Assembly: GCA_035529405.1 (NCBI GenBank)
Contig: DATKWV010000188.1
Location: 1 to 24,460, forward strand
Reading direction: 5' to 3'
DNA from: DATKWV01 sp035529405
Lineage (GTDB): Bacteria; Planctomycetota; Phycisphaerae; Sedimentisphaerales; Anaerobacaceae
DNA: 24,460 bases
The notes under the pieces were generated by a model. The model did no database searches, was not told the origin of the DNA, and worked only from the letters and a program-made list of their open reading frames with translations. Below, piece by piece: positions 7,521 through 14,750 of this stretch (positions are counted from its first letter, which is position 1; each line of letters opens with the position of its first letter). A program made the position numbers and the translations under genes.

Positions 7521-7610
7521 AATGATATAATTAGCAAAAAACCTGTATATTGCAAGGATTTTTTTAAAAAAAAGACAAATTTCAGTTTTTTGGCAGTTAT
7601 CGCAAAAAGC

Positions 7611-7639
7611 TTGACATCTGGCGGGTTGTGCCATAGGAT
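7611..7639 (+). promoter_or_regulatory. Predicted sigma70-type promoter for the STAS gene
   Basis: Perfect TTGACA (7611-7616), a 17-nt spacer and TAGGAT (7634-7639). The expected start near 7646 leaves a leader of about 26 nt before ATG 7672. Confidence 0.6.
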
Positions 7640-7671
7640 TTGCGGTTCAAAGTGACGATTCGGAGAACATT

Positions 7672-8040
7672 ATGGTTGCTATCAGGCCCAAAATAATCGT
7701 AAATTATGCTGAAAACGCCACAATGGTGGTCTTTACGGACGAGAAAATTCTTGAGGACAAGGATATTAAAGCCCTTCAAGAGTCCATCATGTCTGTAATC
7801 GAGCAGGCCAGGGGTATCAAGCTGATTTTGGATTTTTGCAACGTCAGGTATCTCTCATCGGCAGTTCTTGGGCTTTTAATACGGATAAGCAAGAAGGTCT
7901 ATGAGCAGGATGGCCGGTTGAAGCTGTGTAATATAAACCCGAAGATATATGAGATTTTTAAGATAACGCGACTGACGAAGGTTTTTGATATATACGATAA
8001 CAGTCAAAGCGCGATTGATAGTTTGTCTGCCGGTCAGTGA
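7672..8040 (+). CDS. STAS-domain anti-sigma factor antagonist (SpoIIAA/RsbV-like)
   Basis: 122 residues, a single STAS domain. The central strand-loop LILDFCNVRYLSSAVLGLLI aligns with the family pattern in which the first serine of the SS pair (S62 here) is phosphorylated by the partner kinase. The usual SSG reads SSA. In known systems the unphosphorylated form binds the kinase/anti-sigma factor and frees a sigma factor or other target. A CGGAGA Shine-Dalgarno sits about 8 nt before ATG 7672. The RsbW-like kinase gene starts 99 bp downstream, which fits a partner-switch pair. No sigma factor or PP2C phosphatase is encoded nearby, so the controlled output is unknown. Confidence 0.88.
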   Translation: MVAIRPKIIVNYAENATMVVFTDEKILEDKDIKALQESIMSVIEQARGIKLILDFCNVRYLSSAVLGLLIRISKKVYEQDGRLKLCNINPKIYEIFKITRLTKVFDIYDNSQSAIDSLSAGQ

Positions 8041-8139
8041 GGGGGCATTTCGGGTATTTCCTTTAAATCAGGCGGCAGCTGAGAGGAAAGCGTCAGGGTC
8101 CGGATTAAGATAATTCAGGGCAGCTCTGAAGTATATTAT

Positions 8140-8616
8140 ATGTCGTCGAAAACATCGATAACTCGCACGGTGATTGTAGAGAGCAAGCCGGGTGCAATAA
8201 CGAAGGCTTTTGAGTGGATTTTGTCTAAACTGCAGGCTGGCAATTTTAGCGCCGAGGACGTTTTTGCCGTGCGTATGGCCTTATCAGAGGCCTTTCTGAA
8301 TGCGATCAGCCACGGCAATAAGATGGACCCTGATAAAGAGATAAAAATAGACTACTCTGTCAGTGAGGATAAGGTCGGGATTTCCATGACCGACCAGGGC
8401 GAGGGTTTTAACCCGCAGAAGGTGCCCGACCCGCGATGCGACGAAAACCTCTATAAGACCCGTGGCAGGGGATTGCTTCTTATGCGCAGTTACATGGACG
8501 TTGTGGAATTTAACGAGTTGGGCAACAGCGTGCACATGGTCAGGTACAAAAACAGCGCCCGTTCCGCGGCCAATTCGAAGGACAGTAATGAACAACAGGG
8601 CCGTTCCGGTGTTTGA
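8140..8616 (+). CDS. RsbW-like anti-sigma serine kinase (GHKL ATPase)
   Basis: 158 residues with the HATPase fold of RsbW/SpoIIAB. The N-box is SEAFLNAISHGN (about 49-60, with E50 and N54), the G1 box is DQGEGF (85-90), and the G2 box GRGLLLM is at 109-115. Such kinases phosphorylate a STAS partner and hold a sigma factor or another regulator when the partner is phosphorylated. No sensor domain, transmembrane segment or coiled coil is present, so input must come through other proteins. No strong Shine-Dalgarno precedes the ATG at 8140. The C-terminal tail after about 138 is polar and likely disordered. It follows the STAS gene and precedes the amidase lipoprotein gene by 62 bp. Confidence 0.9.
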   Translation: MSSKTSITRTVIVESKPGAITKAFEWILSKLQAGNFSAEDVFAVRMALSEAFLNAISHGNKMDPDKEIKIDYSVSEDKVGISMTDQGEGFNPQKVPDPRCDENLYKTRGRGLLLMRSYMDVVEFNELGNSVHMVRYKNSARSAANSKDSNEQQGRSGV

Positions 8617-8678
8617 TAATCCTGCCGGCGTATCTGTATGAGCATAGCGGTTTCAGGTAAGGAATAAATAATCGGATA

Positions 8679-9326
8679 ATGTTTATAAGAAGGCTTTTTT
8701 TGGGTTGTCTGTTGTTTGGTCTGGGCGGTTGTGTTTACAATGATGAGCCTATGCCCAAAATTGTAGACGACACCGGCGGCCGGGCGGCTTTGTCGTCGAG
8801 CGCAGGCAAGGCCAATTACAACGGCAGCAGGACAGGAGCCGGTATTGTGTCCGATTGGCTGCCGCCGTCGTATCTGGAAAAGAAATGGACCGCCATAGTA
8901 ATACATCACTCGGGTACCAGGGACGGCAATGCCACTATTTTTGGCAAATGGCACACACAGGGGCGAAACTGGGAGGGAGTGGGATACGATTTTGTCATAG
9001 GCAACGGCACCGACAGCGGTGACGGTCAGATAGAAGTTACGTTTCGCTGGCGAGAACAACTGGTGGGGGCCCATTGCGGGGGTACACCGGACAATTGGGC
9101 CAACGAAAAAGCGGTAGGAATATGTCTGGTGGGCGATTTCAATAAAACGGCGCCCACAGCAAATCAAATCGATTCAGCGATAAGGCTGGTTCGTTTTCTT
9201 TGCCAACGTTACGGCATTGCAGGCACGAGAATTTACGGCCACAACACAACTCCGGGGGCACGGCCTACGGAATGTCCGGGCAGGAGATTTTCAATGGCCC
9301 AGTTAAAGTCATCTGTGGGTTTCTGA
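8679..9326 (+). CDS. N-acetylmuramoyl-L-alanine amidase lipoprotein (Amidase_2/PGRP fold)
   Basis: 215 residues. A lipoprotein signal peptide ends in LGGC, with C18 as the lipidated residue. After a roughly 45-residue linker comes an Amidase_2 domain: AIVIHHSGT (zinc ligand H76), the substrate-groove region GVGYDFVIGNG, GICLVGDF, then GHNTT (H188) and ARPTECPG (C199). The His-His-Cys zinc set is complete, so the enzyme should be active and cleave the bond between muramic acid and L-alanine of peptidoglycan, or a similar amide. Membrane anchoring places it at the cell wall, or at an outer membrane. The start at 8679 gives the full signal peptide; only a weak TAAGGA lies upstream. It is in the same run as the partner-switch pair, so co-regulation is possible. 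Confidence 0.9.
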   Translation: MFIRRLFLGCLLFGLGGCVYNDEPMPKIVDDTGGRAALSSSAGKANYNGSRTGAGIVSDWLPPSYLEKKWTAIVIHHSGTRDGNATIFGKWHTQGRNWEGVGYDFVIGNGTDSGDGQIEVTFRWREQLVGAHCGGTPDNWANEKAVGICLVGDFNKTAPTANQIDSAIRLVRFLCQRYGIAGTRIYGHNTTPGARPTECPGRRFSMAQLKSSVGF

Positions 9327-9328
9327 AA

Positions 9329-9347
9329 GGCCACTTGCACAAGGGCC
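9329..9347 (+). other. 3' hairpin after the amidase gene
   Basis: GGCC (9329-9332) pairs with GGCC (9344-9347) and CTT with AAG inside, with one bulged A and a 4-nt loop. It starts 2 bp past the amidase stop codon. No T-run follows directly, so it is at most a weak terminator. Confidence 0.3.
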
Positions 9348-9527
9348 ATTGGCATGCGTCCTATAACCCGACCGTCCGCAGGAATAATTTTGGTTTTTTG
9401 GCACATATAGACCAATGACGGATGGTTTAAGGTAAGTTGGTGTCTGATTTTTCCGAACAAGCAATACATAGGCAGCCGGTCGCGGCGCACATTGATGCCG
9501 GCCGTAGTTGTAAATCAAGGAGAAGTA

Positions 9528-9998
9528 ATGGATATTTACGATTCGCTGTTTGCCCCTGAGAGCGTATTGAACGAACAGGTTGCCAGGCAGATATTCGGTA
9601 TTTTGCCGGAGAACGGGCCGGTGATAGTAATAATGGACAAAGAGAAAAATTGCTGGCCAAGCGATTCGGAGAAATATTCAAATCTGCATATCGACACGTC
9701 TTTTCTGACCGAGTTATGCGCGAAAGTTGACGATGGGCATGAACCGATAGTAACCCAGGTAAATGACTGCGGTATTGTAGCGGTGCAGTTGAGAACAGAG
9801 AAAACAAACTGCGGTTATGCAATTGTTGCACTGCCGGCCTATAACCCGGAATCAACTTTGGTCAACATCAATCTTGTTGAGATAATACTTAACCAGATAG
9901 GTTTGATAGCAAAGCTGATTGAGAAAAACAATATTCTTTACGAGCTGCAGGCCAAGCAGCTCAGCGGCTACGGCGCCGGCGAGACGGCTTCCAACTGA
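9528..9998 (+). CDS. Conserved-looking small cytoplasmic protein, function unknown
   Basis: 156 residues from ATG 9528, picked because AAGGAG stands 6 nt upstream; an in-frame start at 9492 lacks a site. No signal peptide or membrane segment. An acidic N-terminal half with a hydrophobic strand GPVIVIMD leads to a central alternating region (EPIVTQVNDCGIVAVQLRT, then CGYAIVALPAYNPES) and a long C-terminal helix around LVEIILNQIGLIAKLIEKNN. The strand pattern followed by a long amphipathic helix is reminiscent of a small GAF-like sensory domain, but this is only a resemblance of layout. It lies 201 bp after the amidase and may belong to the same signalling neighbourhood. I do not recognise the family. 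Confidence 0.7.
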   Translation: MDIYDSLFAPESVLNEQVARQIFGILPENGPVIVIMDKEKNCWPSDSEKYSNLHIDTSFLTELCAKVDDGHEPIVTQVNDCGIVAVQLRTEKTNCGYAIVALPAYNPESTLVNINLVEIILNQIGLIAKLIEKNNILYELQAKQLSGYGAGETASN

Positions 9999-10183
9999 CC
10001 GTAAACCTCTTATATTGAATTCGCTGAGTTTCCCTCTAAGTTTTCCGGCCTCATACAAGACCAGCGGTACATTCTGCACATATTGCACCTTATGAATAAT
10101 ATCGTTCGGGGGGCGGTGCCTTTCAAAAAACGCCGACCACAGGCTCGAAGGTTCGGTAAAATAGACAGCAAACCAAGTTAAGA

Positions 10184-10211
10184 TTGAATTCGATTTTTCA
10201 TCTGTTATAAT
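10184..10211 (+). promoter_or_regulatory. Predicted promoter with extended -10 for the GH10-like gene cluster
   Basis: TTGAAT (10184-10189), 16 nt, then TATAAT (10206-10211) preceded by TG one base upstream (TGtTATAAT, an extended -10). The expected start is near 10218, giving a leader of about 68 nt. That leader begins with a 6-bp hairpin, cattgg (10224-10229) with ccaatg (10236-10241). It probably drives the GH10-to-methyltransferase gene run. Confidence 0.65.
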
Positions 10212-10285
10212 TGTCCGCTGACGCATTGGTTATGGCCAATGAGACGGTAATTTGTAAGAATGGGTTCAGATAATCAGAGGTAAAA

Positions 10286-11758
10286 GTGCGATTTCAGGTA
10301 TTTCACGACGGCAAATGCGTTGACAGGTTTACATTGAACGGGGCCTATTTGTTCGGCACGGACGGAATTGCAATCCGTCGCAGCGAGGTTCGGTTCGAGA
10401 ACGGTTTTATCGAGTGCAAAAAACCCAATATGGAAACAGCAGCCCTGGCGCTGCTTTGGCCGGTCGAAGGATTCGGCGAAGTGCTTTTGCCTACGACCTG
10501 TCTGCCGCAGCGTGAAAAACCGTATAATTTGAACGTGGAGGTAGCTCGTGCCAAGTTAATGCAGATAATTAATAAGCGGGAAGAATGGTCGTTTTTTGAC
10601 AAGATACATGGTTTATCACATATTGCTGACGAGGCCCAGAGTTTATTTATCAGGGCAATTCAAAATATCTCCAGTCCTGAGACCGCGGCAAAACTTGCGG
10701 ACGAATCACTTAAAAGGGCCATAGTTTTTTCAGAAAAGATTGCGGCAAAGCAGGCAGAGTCGCTTTTTACCGAAAGAAGCGCAACGCACGGCTTCGGGCG
10801 GGGGTGCCTGGGCTGTAAGGTCAATCCCCGGCAGGTAAACCAGCCGCAGTATGTGGGAAAACTGCGTGAATTGTTTAACTTTGTGACTGTACCGATAAGC
10901 TGGGCCCAGGTGGAGAAGCAGAAGGGCCAGTACGATTTTTCAGTGATTGACAACTGCATCGACATACTTACACAAAAGAAAGTGGCAATAGGCGCCGGCC
11001 CTGTGCTTTGTTTTGCGAAAGAACAGATGCCGAAATGGTTAGCCGACAGTGGAGAGGATTTTGAAAGGATTCGGGATGCAGCGTATGATTTTGTGTTAAA
11101 GACAGTGACGCGGTATTGCGACCAGGTTCGGCTGTGGCGAGTTCTGAGCAGTCTGAACGCGTTAAACTGTTTTTCTTTCACGTTTGAGCAGTCGCTGGAG
11201 ATGACACGGGCGGCCACGATGGCGGTCAAAGCGGCCAGTGAAAAAGCTCTGAAGATTGTCGAGATAGGCAATCCCTGGGGTGAATATTACGGCAAGACAA
11301 GCGGCACGATTCCTCCGCTGGTTTACATGGATATGATTCTGCACAGCGGAATGAATTTTGACGCCTTTGGTGTACAGATGCGTTTTGGCAAAAATGCCGA
11401 TGGTATGCATGTAAGAGATATGCTGCATATATCGGCGGTTTTGGACTACTTCAGTGCCGTAGCCAAGCCGCTGCATATAACCGAGGTGGAGGTGCCCAGC
11501 AAAAACTGTGAACCGAACGGAGGAAATTCAGCAGGGATATGGCATCAGCAGTGGGACCAGGCCCAGCAGGCTGAGTGGATTGGTCAATTCTATAAAATAG
11601 CACTGAGCAAATCGTTTGTTAATACTGTGACATATTCGAGCCTGACGGATGCCGCCGACAACGTTATAGCCAGCGGCGGTTTACTGACCGAGCAGTTGAA
11701 AGAGAAAAAATCTTTTCAAACCGTAAAGAAGCTCAAAGAAGTTATTTTCAGCCGGTAA
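10286..11758 (+). CDS. GH10-like protein (xylanase superfamily) with altered acid/base site
   Basis: 490 residues from a GTG start at 10286, preceded at 5 nt by AGAGG. The N-terminal about 165 residues are a beta-rich and helical region without signal peptide. From about 170 a TIM barrel resembles glycoside hydrolase family 10: VTVPISWAQVEKQKGQYDF, VLCFAKEQMPKWL, the strand before W284, and LHITEVEVPS with a candidate nucleophile E400. In GH10 enzymes the strand-4 motif is W-D-V-V-N-E with the acid/base glutamate; here it reads WRVLSSLNALN, with S289 at the glutamate position. Ordinary xylanase activity is thus doubtful. The lack of an export signal also argues against a secreted hydrolase. 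It heads a run of five plus-strand genes. The fold assignment is fairly sure; its function is not. Confidence 0.78.
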   Translation: MRFQVFHDGKCVDRFTLNGAYLFGTDGIAIRRSEVRFENGFIECKKPNMETAALALLWPVEGFGEVLLPTTCLPQREKPYNLNVEVARAKLMQIINKREEWSFFDKIHGLSHIADEAQSLFIRAIQNISSPETAAKLADESLKRAIVFSEKIAAKQAESLFTERSATHGFGRGCLGCKVNPRQVNQPQYVGKLRELFNFVTVPISWAQVEKQKGQYDFSVIDNCIDILTQKKVAIGAGPVLCFAKEQMPKWLADSGEDFERIRDAAYDFVLKTVTRYCDQVRLWRVLSSLNALNCFSFTFEQSLEMTRAATMAVKAASEKALKIVEIGNPWGEYYGKTSGTIPPLVYMDMILHSGMNFDAFGVQMRFGKNADGMHVRDMLHISAVLDYFSAVAKPLHITEVEVPSKNCEPNGGNSAGIWHQQWDQAQQAEWIGQFYKIALSKSFVNTVTYSSLTDAADNVIASGGLLTEQLKEKKSFQTVKKLKEVIFSR

Positions 11759-11869
11759 GAAATTTTCGAGTATAGTTCTGTGGTTTGGCATTCAGGACAT
11801 AAGCGGCTCAGTGCCGCACAAGGCATCTGGTCGGTTAAGGCAGCGGCGGAAAGGATTCGGTTGTTGGTG

Positions 11870-12217
11870 ATGAATGCATCGCGGGATAAACGGCAGGAAA
11901 TTAATGCATTCTGTGCGGCCCTGTGCATAGCCGCAGCGGCTTGTTTTTGTTTTTCATTTCCGTGTATTCGAGCAGTTAATAAGTCTGAACATATTGCATT
12001 GGACAGTAAAATAAACCCTAACGATGCGCCGCTTGGCGGTTTGGTAAGCCTGCCGGGCATAGGTATGGCCAGGGCGGCTGCTATAATAGATTACCGGCAG
12101 CAACACAGCAGCAGCGAGATTGAGCCTGCTTTCGGAAAAAATGATGATTTGCAGAAGGTCAAAGGTATAGGGCCGGTCACAGTTGCCAATATAAGCCAAT
12201 GGTTAAAATTTGATTAA
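11870..12217 (+). CDS. ComEA-like helix-hairpin-helix DNA-binding protein, membrane-anchored
   Basis: 115 residues from ATG 11870. A hydrophobic, cysteine-rich segment (about residues 12-32, FCAALCIAAAACFCF) acts as an anchor or signal. After a linker a tandem helix-hairpin-helix domain follows: NPNDAPLGGLVSLPGIG with ARAAAIIDYR, then DLQKVKGIGPVTVANISQWL. The two G-I-G hairpins are the non-specific DNA-binding loops known from ComEA, the periplasmic DNA receptor of natural transformation. The start is uncertain: a GTG at 11780, 22 bp after the GH10-like stop, would add 30 residues, and neither has a good Shine-Dalgarno. It sits among genes without known competence roles, so a role in uptake is inference from family only. 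Confidence 0.8.
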   Translation: MNASRDKRQEINAFCAALCIAAAACFCFSFPCIRAVNKSEHIALDSKINPNDAPLGGLVSLPGIGMARAAAIIDYRQQHSSSEIEPAFGKNDDLQKVKGIGPVTVANISQWLKFD

Positions 12218-12264
12218 CGGTGGGTGTATTTTAGGGCATTTTGCAGCGTCAGGAAAGCGGAAAA

Positions 12265-12756
12265 ATGACAGAACAGTGGCAGATAAACAAACCGCTCGGT
12301 GAATGCTTTGGTACGGGCAGAAAGATTGAAGCCGGCGAAGAATACTTTGCAGCCCTGGTGGAAAGTCAGGCCGGTTTTGAGCGGCGGGATTTCTGCGCGG
12401 ACTACTGGCAAAGGGAAAAACCGCAAGTGTTCTGCTACTGGAAAACAAAGCTGGCAGAGCCGGACAAAAAGAAACATCTGTTTGTCGATGACCAGATGCT
12501 GATGTCTTTTTTTGACAGGCTTGCAGCCGAAACTGAGCAGGAAAGGATAAACTTCAGGTTTGTTCTGGCGTTGATTCTGATGCGAAGAAGACGTTTGAAA
12601 TACGATTCGAGTGATAAAAGCCAAGGACAGGAGGTCTGGCGTTTGCGGAAGGTGGGCGATAATGAATTTACAGAGGTGGTAAACCCGCATCTCGACCACG
12701 AGCAAACCGAACAGTTGGGTTCTCAACTCGGCCAGATATTGCAGGTGGACTTATAG
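12265..12756 (+). CDS. Uncharacterised protein with Cys-rich N-terminal motif
   Basis: 163 residues from ATG 12265, with AGGAAAG about 10 nt upstream; a TTG at 12241 is an alternative. No signal peptide or membrane span. The N-terminal part has a compact motif LGECFGTGRKIEAGEEYFAA and then FERRDFCADYW. It resembles a small beta-rich module that could bind metal through C14 and the second Cys, but a third or fourth ligand is not clear. The rest is helical and charged, including LALILMRRRRLKYD and a C-terminal region rich in acidic residues. It ends 3 bp before the lipoprotein gene, implying co-transcription and perhaps coupled translation. I have an impression of similar planctomycete hypotheticals, but cannot name a family. 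Confidence 0.75.
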   Translation: MTEQWQINKPLGECFGTGRKIEAGEEYFAALVESQAGFERRDFCADYWQREKPQVFCYWKTKLAEPDKKKHLFVDDQMLMSFFDRLAAETEQERINFRFVLALILMRRRRLKYDSSDKSQGQEVWRLRKVGDNEFTEVVNPHLDHEQTEQLGSQLGQILQVDL

Positions 12757-12759
12757 GCG

Positions 12760-13626
12760 ATGAAATTTACGATGTTTAAGATTTTGTTTTTTTTCGCGGC
12801 GATGTTTGTTGTCGGAGGCTGCGCGGCACCGAGGCGTGCTCCTGTGCGTGTATGCACGGGCGCTGAATCGGTAAAGGATGCGATTTCCGGTTTGCGGTCC
12901 TGGTCGTCGGGTGCGACGAGTTTTCGAGGTAACGGCAGGTGCGTTTTTCAATACCGGGAACGGGCAGGGATACGCCGTGAGAGTTTTCCCGTTAAACTGT
13001 GGGTAAATCCGCCCACAGAGGTCCGTCTGCAGGGCGATGTTGCTTTTGACCCGAAAGCAGTCGTGCTGGGCGCAAATAAGGACGAGTTCTGGATATCAAT
13101 CAAGCCCGAGCAAATCGGTAACGCTTATTACTGGGGCCTGTGGTCGCAGGCGGGCGAGTTTGAAGATTTGCTTAGCCCTGAGTTTATACTCGAGGGTTTT
13201 GGTGTAACGATTTTCGCCGGGCAGCGAGCACAGCCGGAAAACTGGTCATTATTAAAAGAAGGTATTTATGATGTGCTGGTCAGCAGGGATGTTGCCCAAA
13301 GAAAACGGCGAGTATATATAGACAGTTGTAACCAGCGGGTCGGCAAGATTGAATATATAGGCAGCGACGGCCGCCCTGAAGTGATTACAGAACTGGGTGG
13401 GTATAAGAAAATCAGTGAAGGATTTTACGTTCCATCAGCGGTGAAGATTGTTAATTGTTCGGCCCAAAAGCAGCAGGACTGGGTCGGTGTTACGGTCAGT
13501 CTGGATTCCGTCAAGGCCGTAACATTCGGTCAGCAGTTGCACGATGCGCTTTTTACAAGACCGCAGCCGCGAGGTTTCAAGCATAAGTACGAAATAATCG
13601 ACGGCAGAATCGTTGAGCAGCCTTGA
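12760..13626 (+). CDS. Outer-membrane-type lipoprotein, LolA/LolB-like (DUF4292-like) fold
   Basis: 288 residues. A lipoprotein signal peptide ends in VVGGC with C21 lipidated. The mature part is mostly predicted beta: the segment around SWSSGATSFRGNGRCVFQY, then FPVKLWVNPPTEVRLQGD, a DEFWISIKPEQIGNAYYWGL stretch and further strands to VTVSLDSVKAVTF. The order of strands and the exposed-aromatic pattern recall the LolA/LolB half-barrel that binds lipoprotein acyl chains, as in DUF4292 proteins. A role in lipoprotein or lipid handling at the outer membrane is inferred from that resemblance only. The start at 12760 lies 3 bp after the preceding stop; a second ATG at 12772 is possible. Confidence 0.8.
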   Translation: MKFTMFKILFFFAAMFVVGGCAAPRRAPVRVCTGAESVKDAISGLRSWSSGATSFRGNGRCVFQYRERAGIRRESFPVKLWVNPPTEVRLQGDVAFDPKAVVLGANKDEFWISIKPEQIGNAYYWGLWSQAGEFEDLLSPEFILEGFGVTIFAGQRAQPENWSLLKEGIYDVLVSRDVAQRKRRVYIDSCNQRVGKIEYIGSDGRPEVITELGGYKKISEGFYVPSAVKIVNCSAQKQQDWVGVTVSLDSVKAVTFGQQLHDALFTRPQPRGFKHKYEIIDGRIVEQP

Positions 13627-13692
13627 CTTTGGAAACAGTCTCGAAATAAAGACGACGTTACGGTAATAACGATTGTTTTTTCGGGGTCAAGG
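13621..13692 (+). other. Structured leader candidate before the methyltransferase gene
   Basis: CCTTGAC (13621-13627) is the exact reverse complement of GTCAAGG (13686-13692) and would close a 72-nt structure. Inside is a smaller hairpin, cgtta (13656-13660) with taacg (13667-13671), followed by a T-run at 13676-13681. It could be a weak attenuator before the methyltransferase. It is too short for the large SAM or cobalamin riboswitches, and no conserved riboswitch core was recognised. Confidence 0.3.
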
Positions 13693-13714
13693 ACAAGAGT
13701 AAAGGAGATTGGTC

Positions 13715-14617
13715 TTGGGGACAATAAGTTTGAAAAAACGGATTAAGGAAGGGTTTTTTCTTCTGGATGGCGGGATGGGGACGGAACTGATAGCGCGTGG
13801 TGCCCAGGTCGGCATCTGCAATGAATATCTGAATATCAAGTCACCGGATGTGGTTTTTGAGATTCATAAGGAGTATTTTCGGGCGGGCAGTGACGCGGTG
13901 CTGACCAATACGTTCGGGGCCAACAAGTACTGTCTGGGGCGTCACGGGCTGGAAAAGAGGGTGGTACAGATAAATTTAACGGCTGCGGAATTGGCCGGTC
14001 GTGCGGGCGGGCAGGAGCATTACGTTCTTGGCGATATAGGCCCCAGCGGGGATTTTCTGGAGCCTTTGGGTAATCTAAAAGCTGCCGATTTACGTGCCGC
14101 CTATGTCGAACAGGCCGGTGCGCTTTTGGGGGCAGGTGTGGACGCGTTTATAATCGAGACAATCAGCAGCATCGACGAAATGGAGATTATCATGGAAGCG
14201 GTCAAATCGGTCAGTGCGGCGCTGCCGGTTTTTGTGTCGATGGCCTTTAACAAAGTGGGTGAAGATTTCAGGACGATGATGGGGGTCGATGTTGACAGCG
14301 CGGTCGGCAAAGCGGTGGCAGCGGGGGCAGATGCGGTGGGATTTAACTGCGGGAACATGGAGCTGGATGATTATGTTGAACTGGCCAGGCAGTACGTTTC
14401 AGCGGTGAAGGCCCTGGGTCAGGAAACGGTGGTTTATGCCGAGCCTAATGCGGGCAAGCCGCAGTTAGGCGACAAGGGGGTCTTTTATAAGGTATCGCCG
14501 GAGGATTTTGCGGCGGCGGCGGAAAGGATATATTTGGCTGGGGTGAACATAATAGGGGGCTGCTGCGGGACGGGGCCAGCCCATATAAAGGCATTGGCAG
14601 ATAAGCTGAGAAAATAG
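13715..14617 (+). CDS. Homocysteine S-methyltransferase family protein (MetH N-domain/BHMT type)
   Basis: 300 residues. The TTG at 13715 is taken as start because AAAGGAG (13701-13707) stands 7 nt upstream; an in-frame TTG at 13709 is too close to it. The protein is a homocysteine-methyltransferase barrel: LLDGGMGTEL near the N-terminus, TNTFGANK, GDIGPSG, then the zinc ligands C212 in GFNCGN and C283-C284 in GGCCGTGPAHI. These bind the zinc that activates homocysteine thiol. It lacks folate, cobalamin and activation domains, so it is either the homocysteine half of a split MetH or a stand-alone methyltransferase using betaine, S-methylmethionine or a similar donor. A terminator follows. A diverged second copy of its last 26 codons lies at 18147. 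Confidence 0.9.
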   Translation: MGTISLKKRIKEGFFLLDGGMGTELIARGAQVGICNEYLNIKSPDVVFEIHKEYFRAGSDAVLTNTFGANKYCLGRHGLEKRVVQINLTAAELAGRAGGQEHYVLGDIGPSGDFLEPLGNLKAADLRAAYVEQAGALLGAGVDAFIIETISSIDEMEIIMEAVKSVSAALPVFVSMAFNKVGEDFRTMMGVDVDSAVGKAVAAGADAVGFNCGNMELDDYVELARQYVSAVKALGQETVVYAEPNAGKPQLGDKGVFYKVSPEDFAAAAERIYLAGVNIIGGCCGTGPAHIKALADKLRK

Positions 14618-14665
14618 ATTCCTGAGATTAAGTCACCAGCTATGGAAGGCTTTGTTGCAGCCGTG

Positions 14666-14703
14666 ACTTTAGCCATCAAGACCCGGAAAGGGCTAAGTTT
14701 TTT
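14666..14703 (+). terminator. Intrinsic terminator after the methyltransferase gene
   Basis: ACTTTAGCC (14666-14674) pairs with GGCTAAGT (14691-14698) with one bulged base, and is followed directly by six T (14698-14703). The 16-nt loop contains CCC and GGG that could form a competing inner stem. It probably separates the GH10-to-methyltransferase run from the DUF5107 gene. Confidence 0.6.
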
Positions 14704-14750
14704 GTAAATCGAGTTCTTTGATGTAATGGAGACGGCACAGGCGGATACTT

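Larger units (their letters stand above)
7188..7671. other. 484-bp AT-rich intergenic region between divergent Rrf2 and STAS genes
   Basis: No convincing gene is seen. It is rich in A- and T-tracts. It holds the STAS promoter (7611-7639), a perfect 9-bp hairpin (7497-7520), and the gapped dyad gatta-tacg-taatc at 7311-7324, which could be an operator. GGTTAAC occurs twice (near 7243 and 7328), and CCC-tttt-GGG at 7289-7298 is followed by five T. The upstream part presumably includes the Rrf2 promoter, but no clean -35/-10 pair was found there. Confidence 0.6.

Noticed and set aside
7294..7530. A plus-strand open frame of 78 codons in the long intergenic region
   Set aside because: No ribosome site, composition follows the AT-rich tracts, and it crosses the dyads and hairpin; no family resemblance.
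9233..9518. Minus-strand open frames across the amidase end and the following gap
   Set aside because: They mirror the amidase coding frame, lack ribosome sites, and show no recognisable domain.
13621..13714. A SAM, cobalamin or SAH riboswitch upstream of the methyltransferase
   Set aside because: The gap is under 90 nt, and no conserved core of these classes was recognised.
14702..14727. TTGTAA and TGTAAT as a promoter for the DUF5107 gene
   Set aside because: The spacer is only 14 nt and the first box lies inside the T-run of the terminator.
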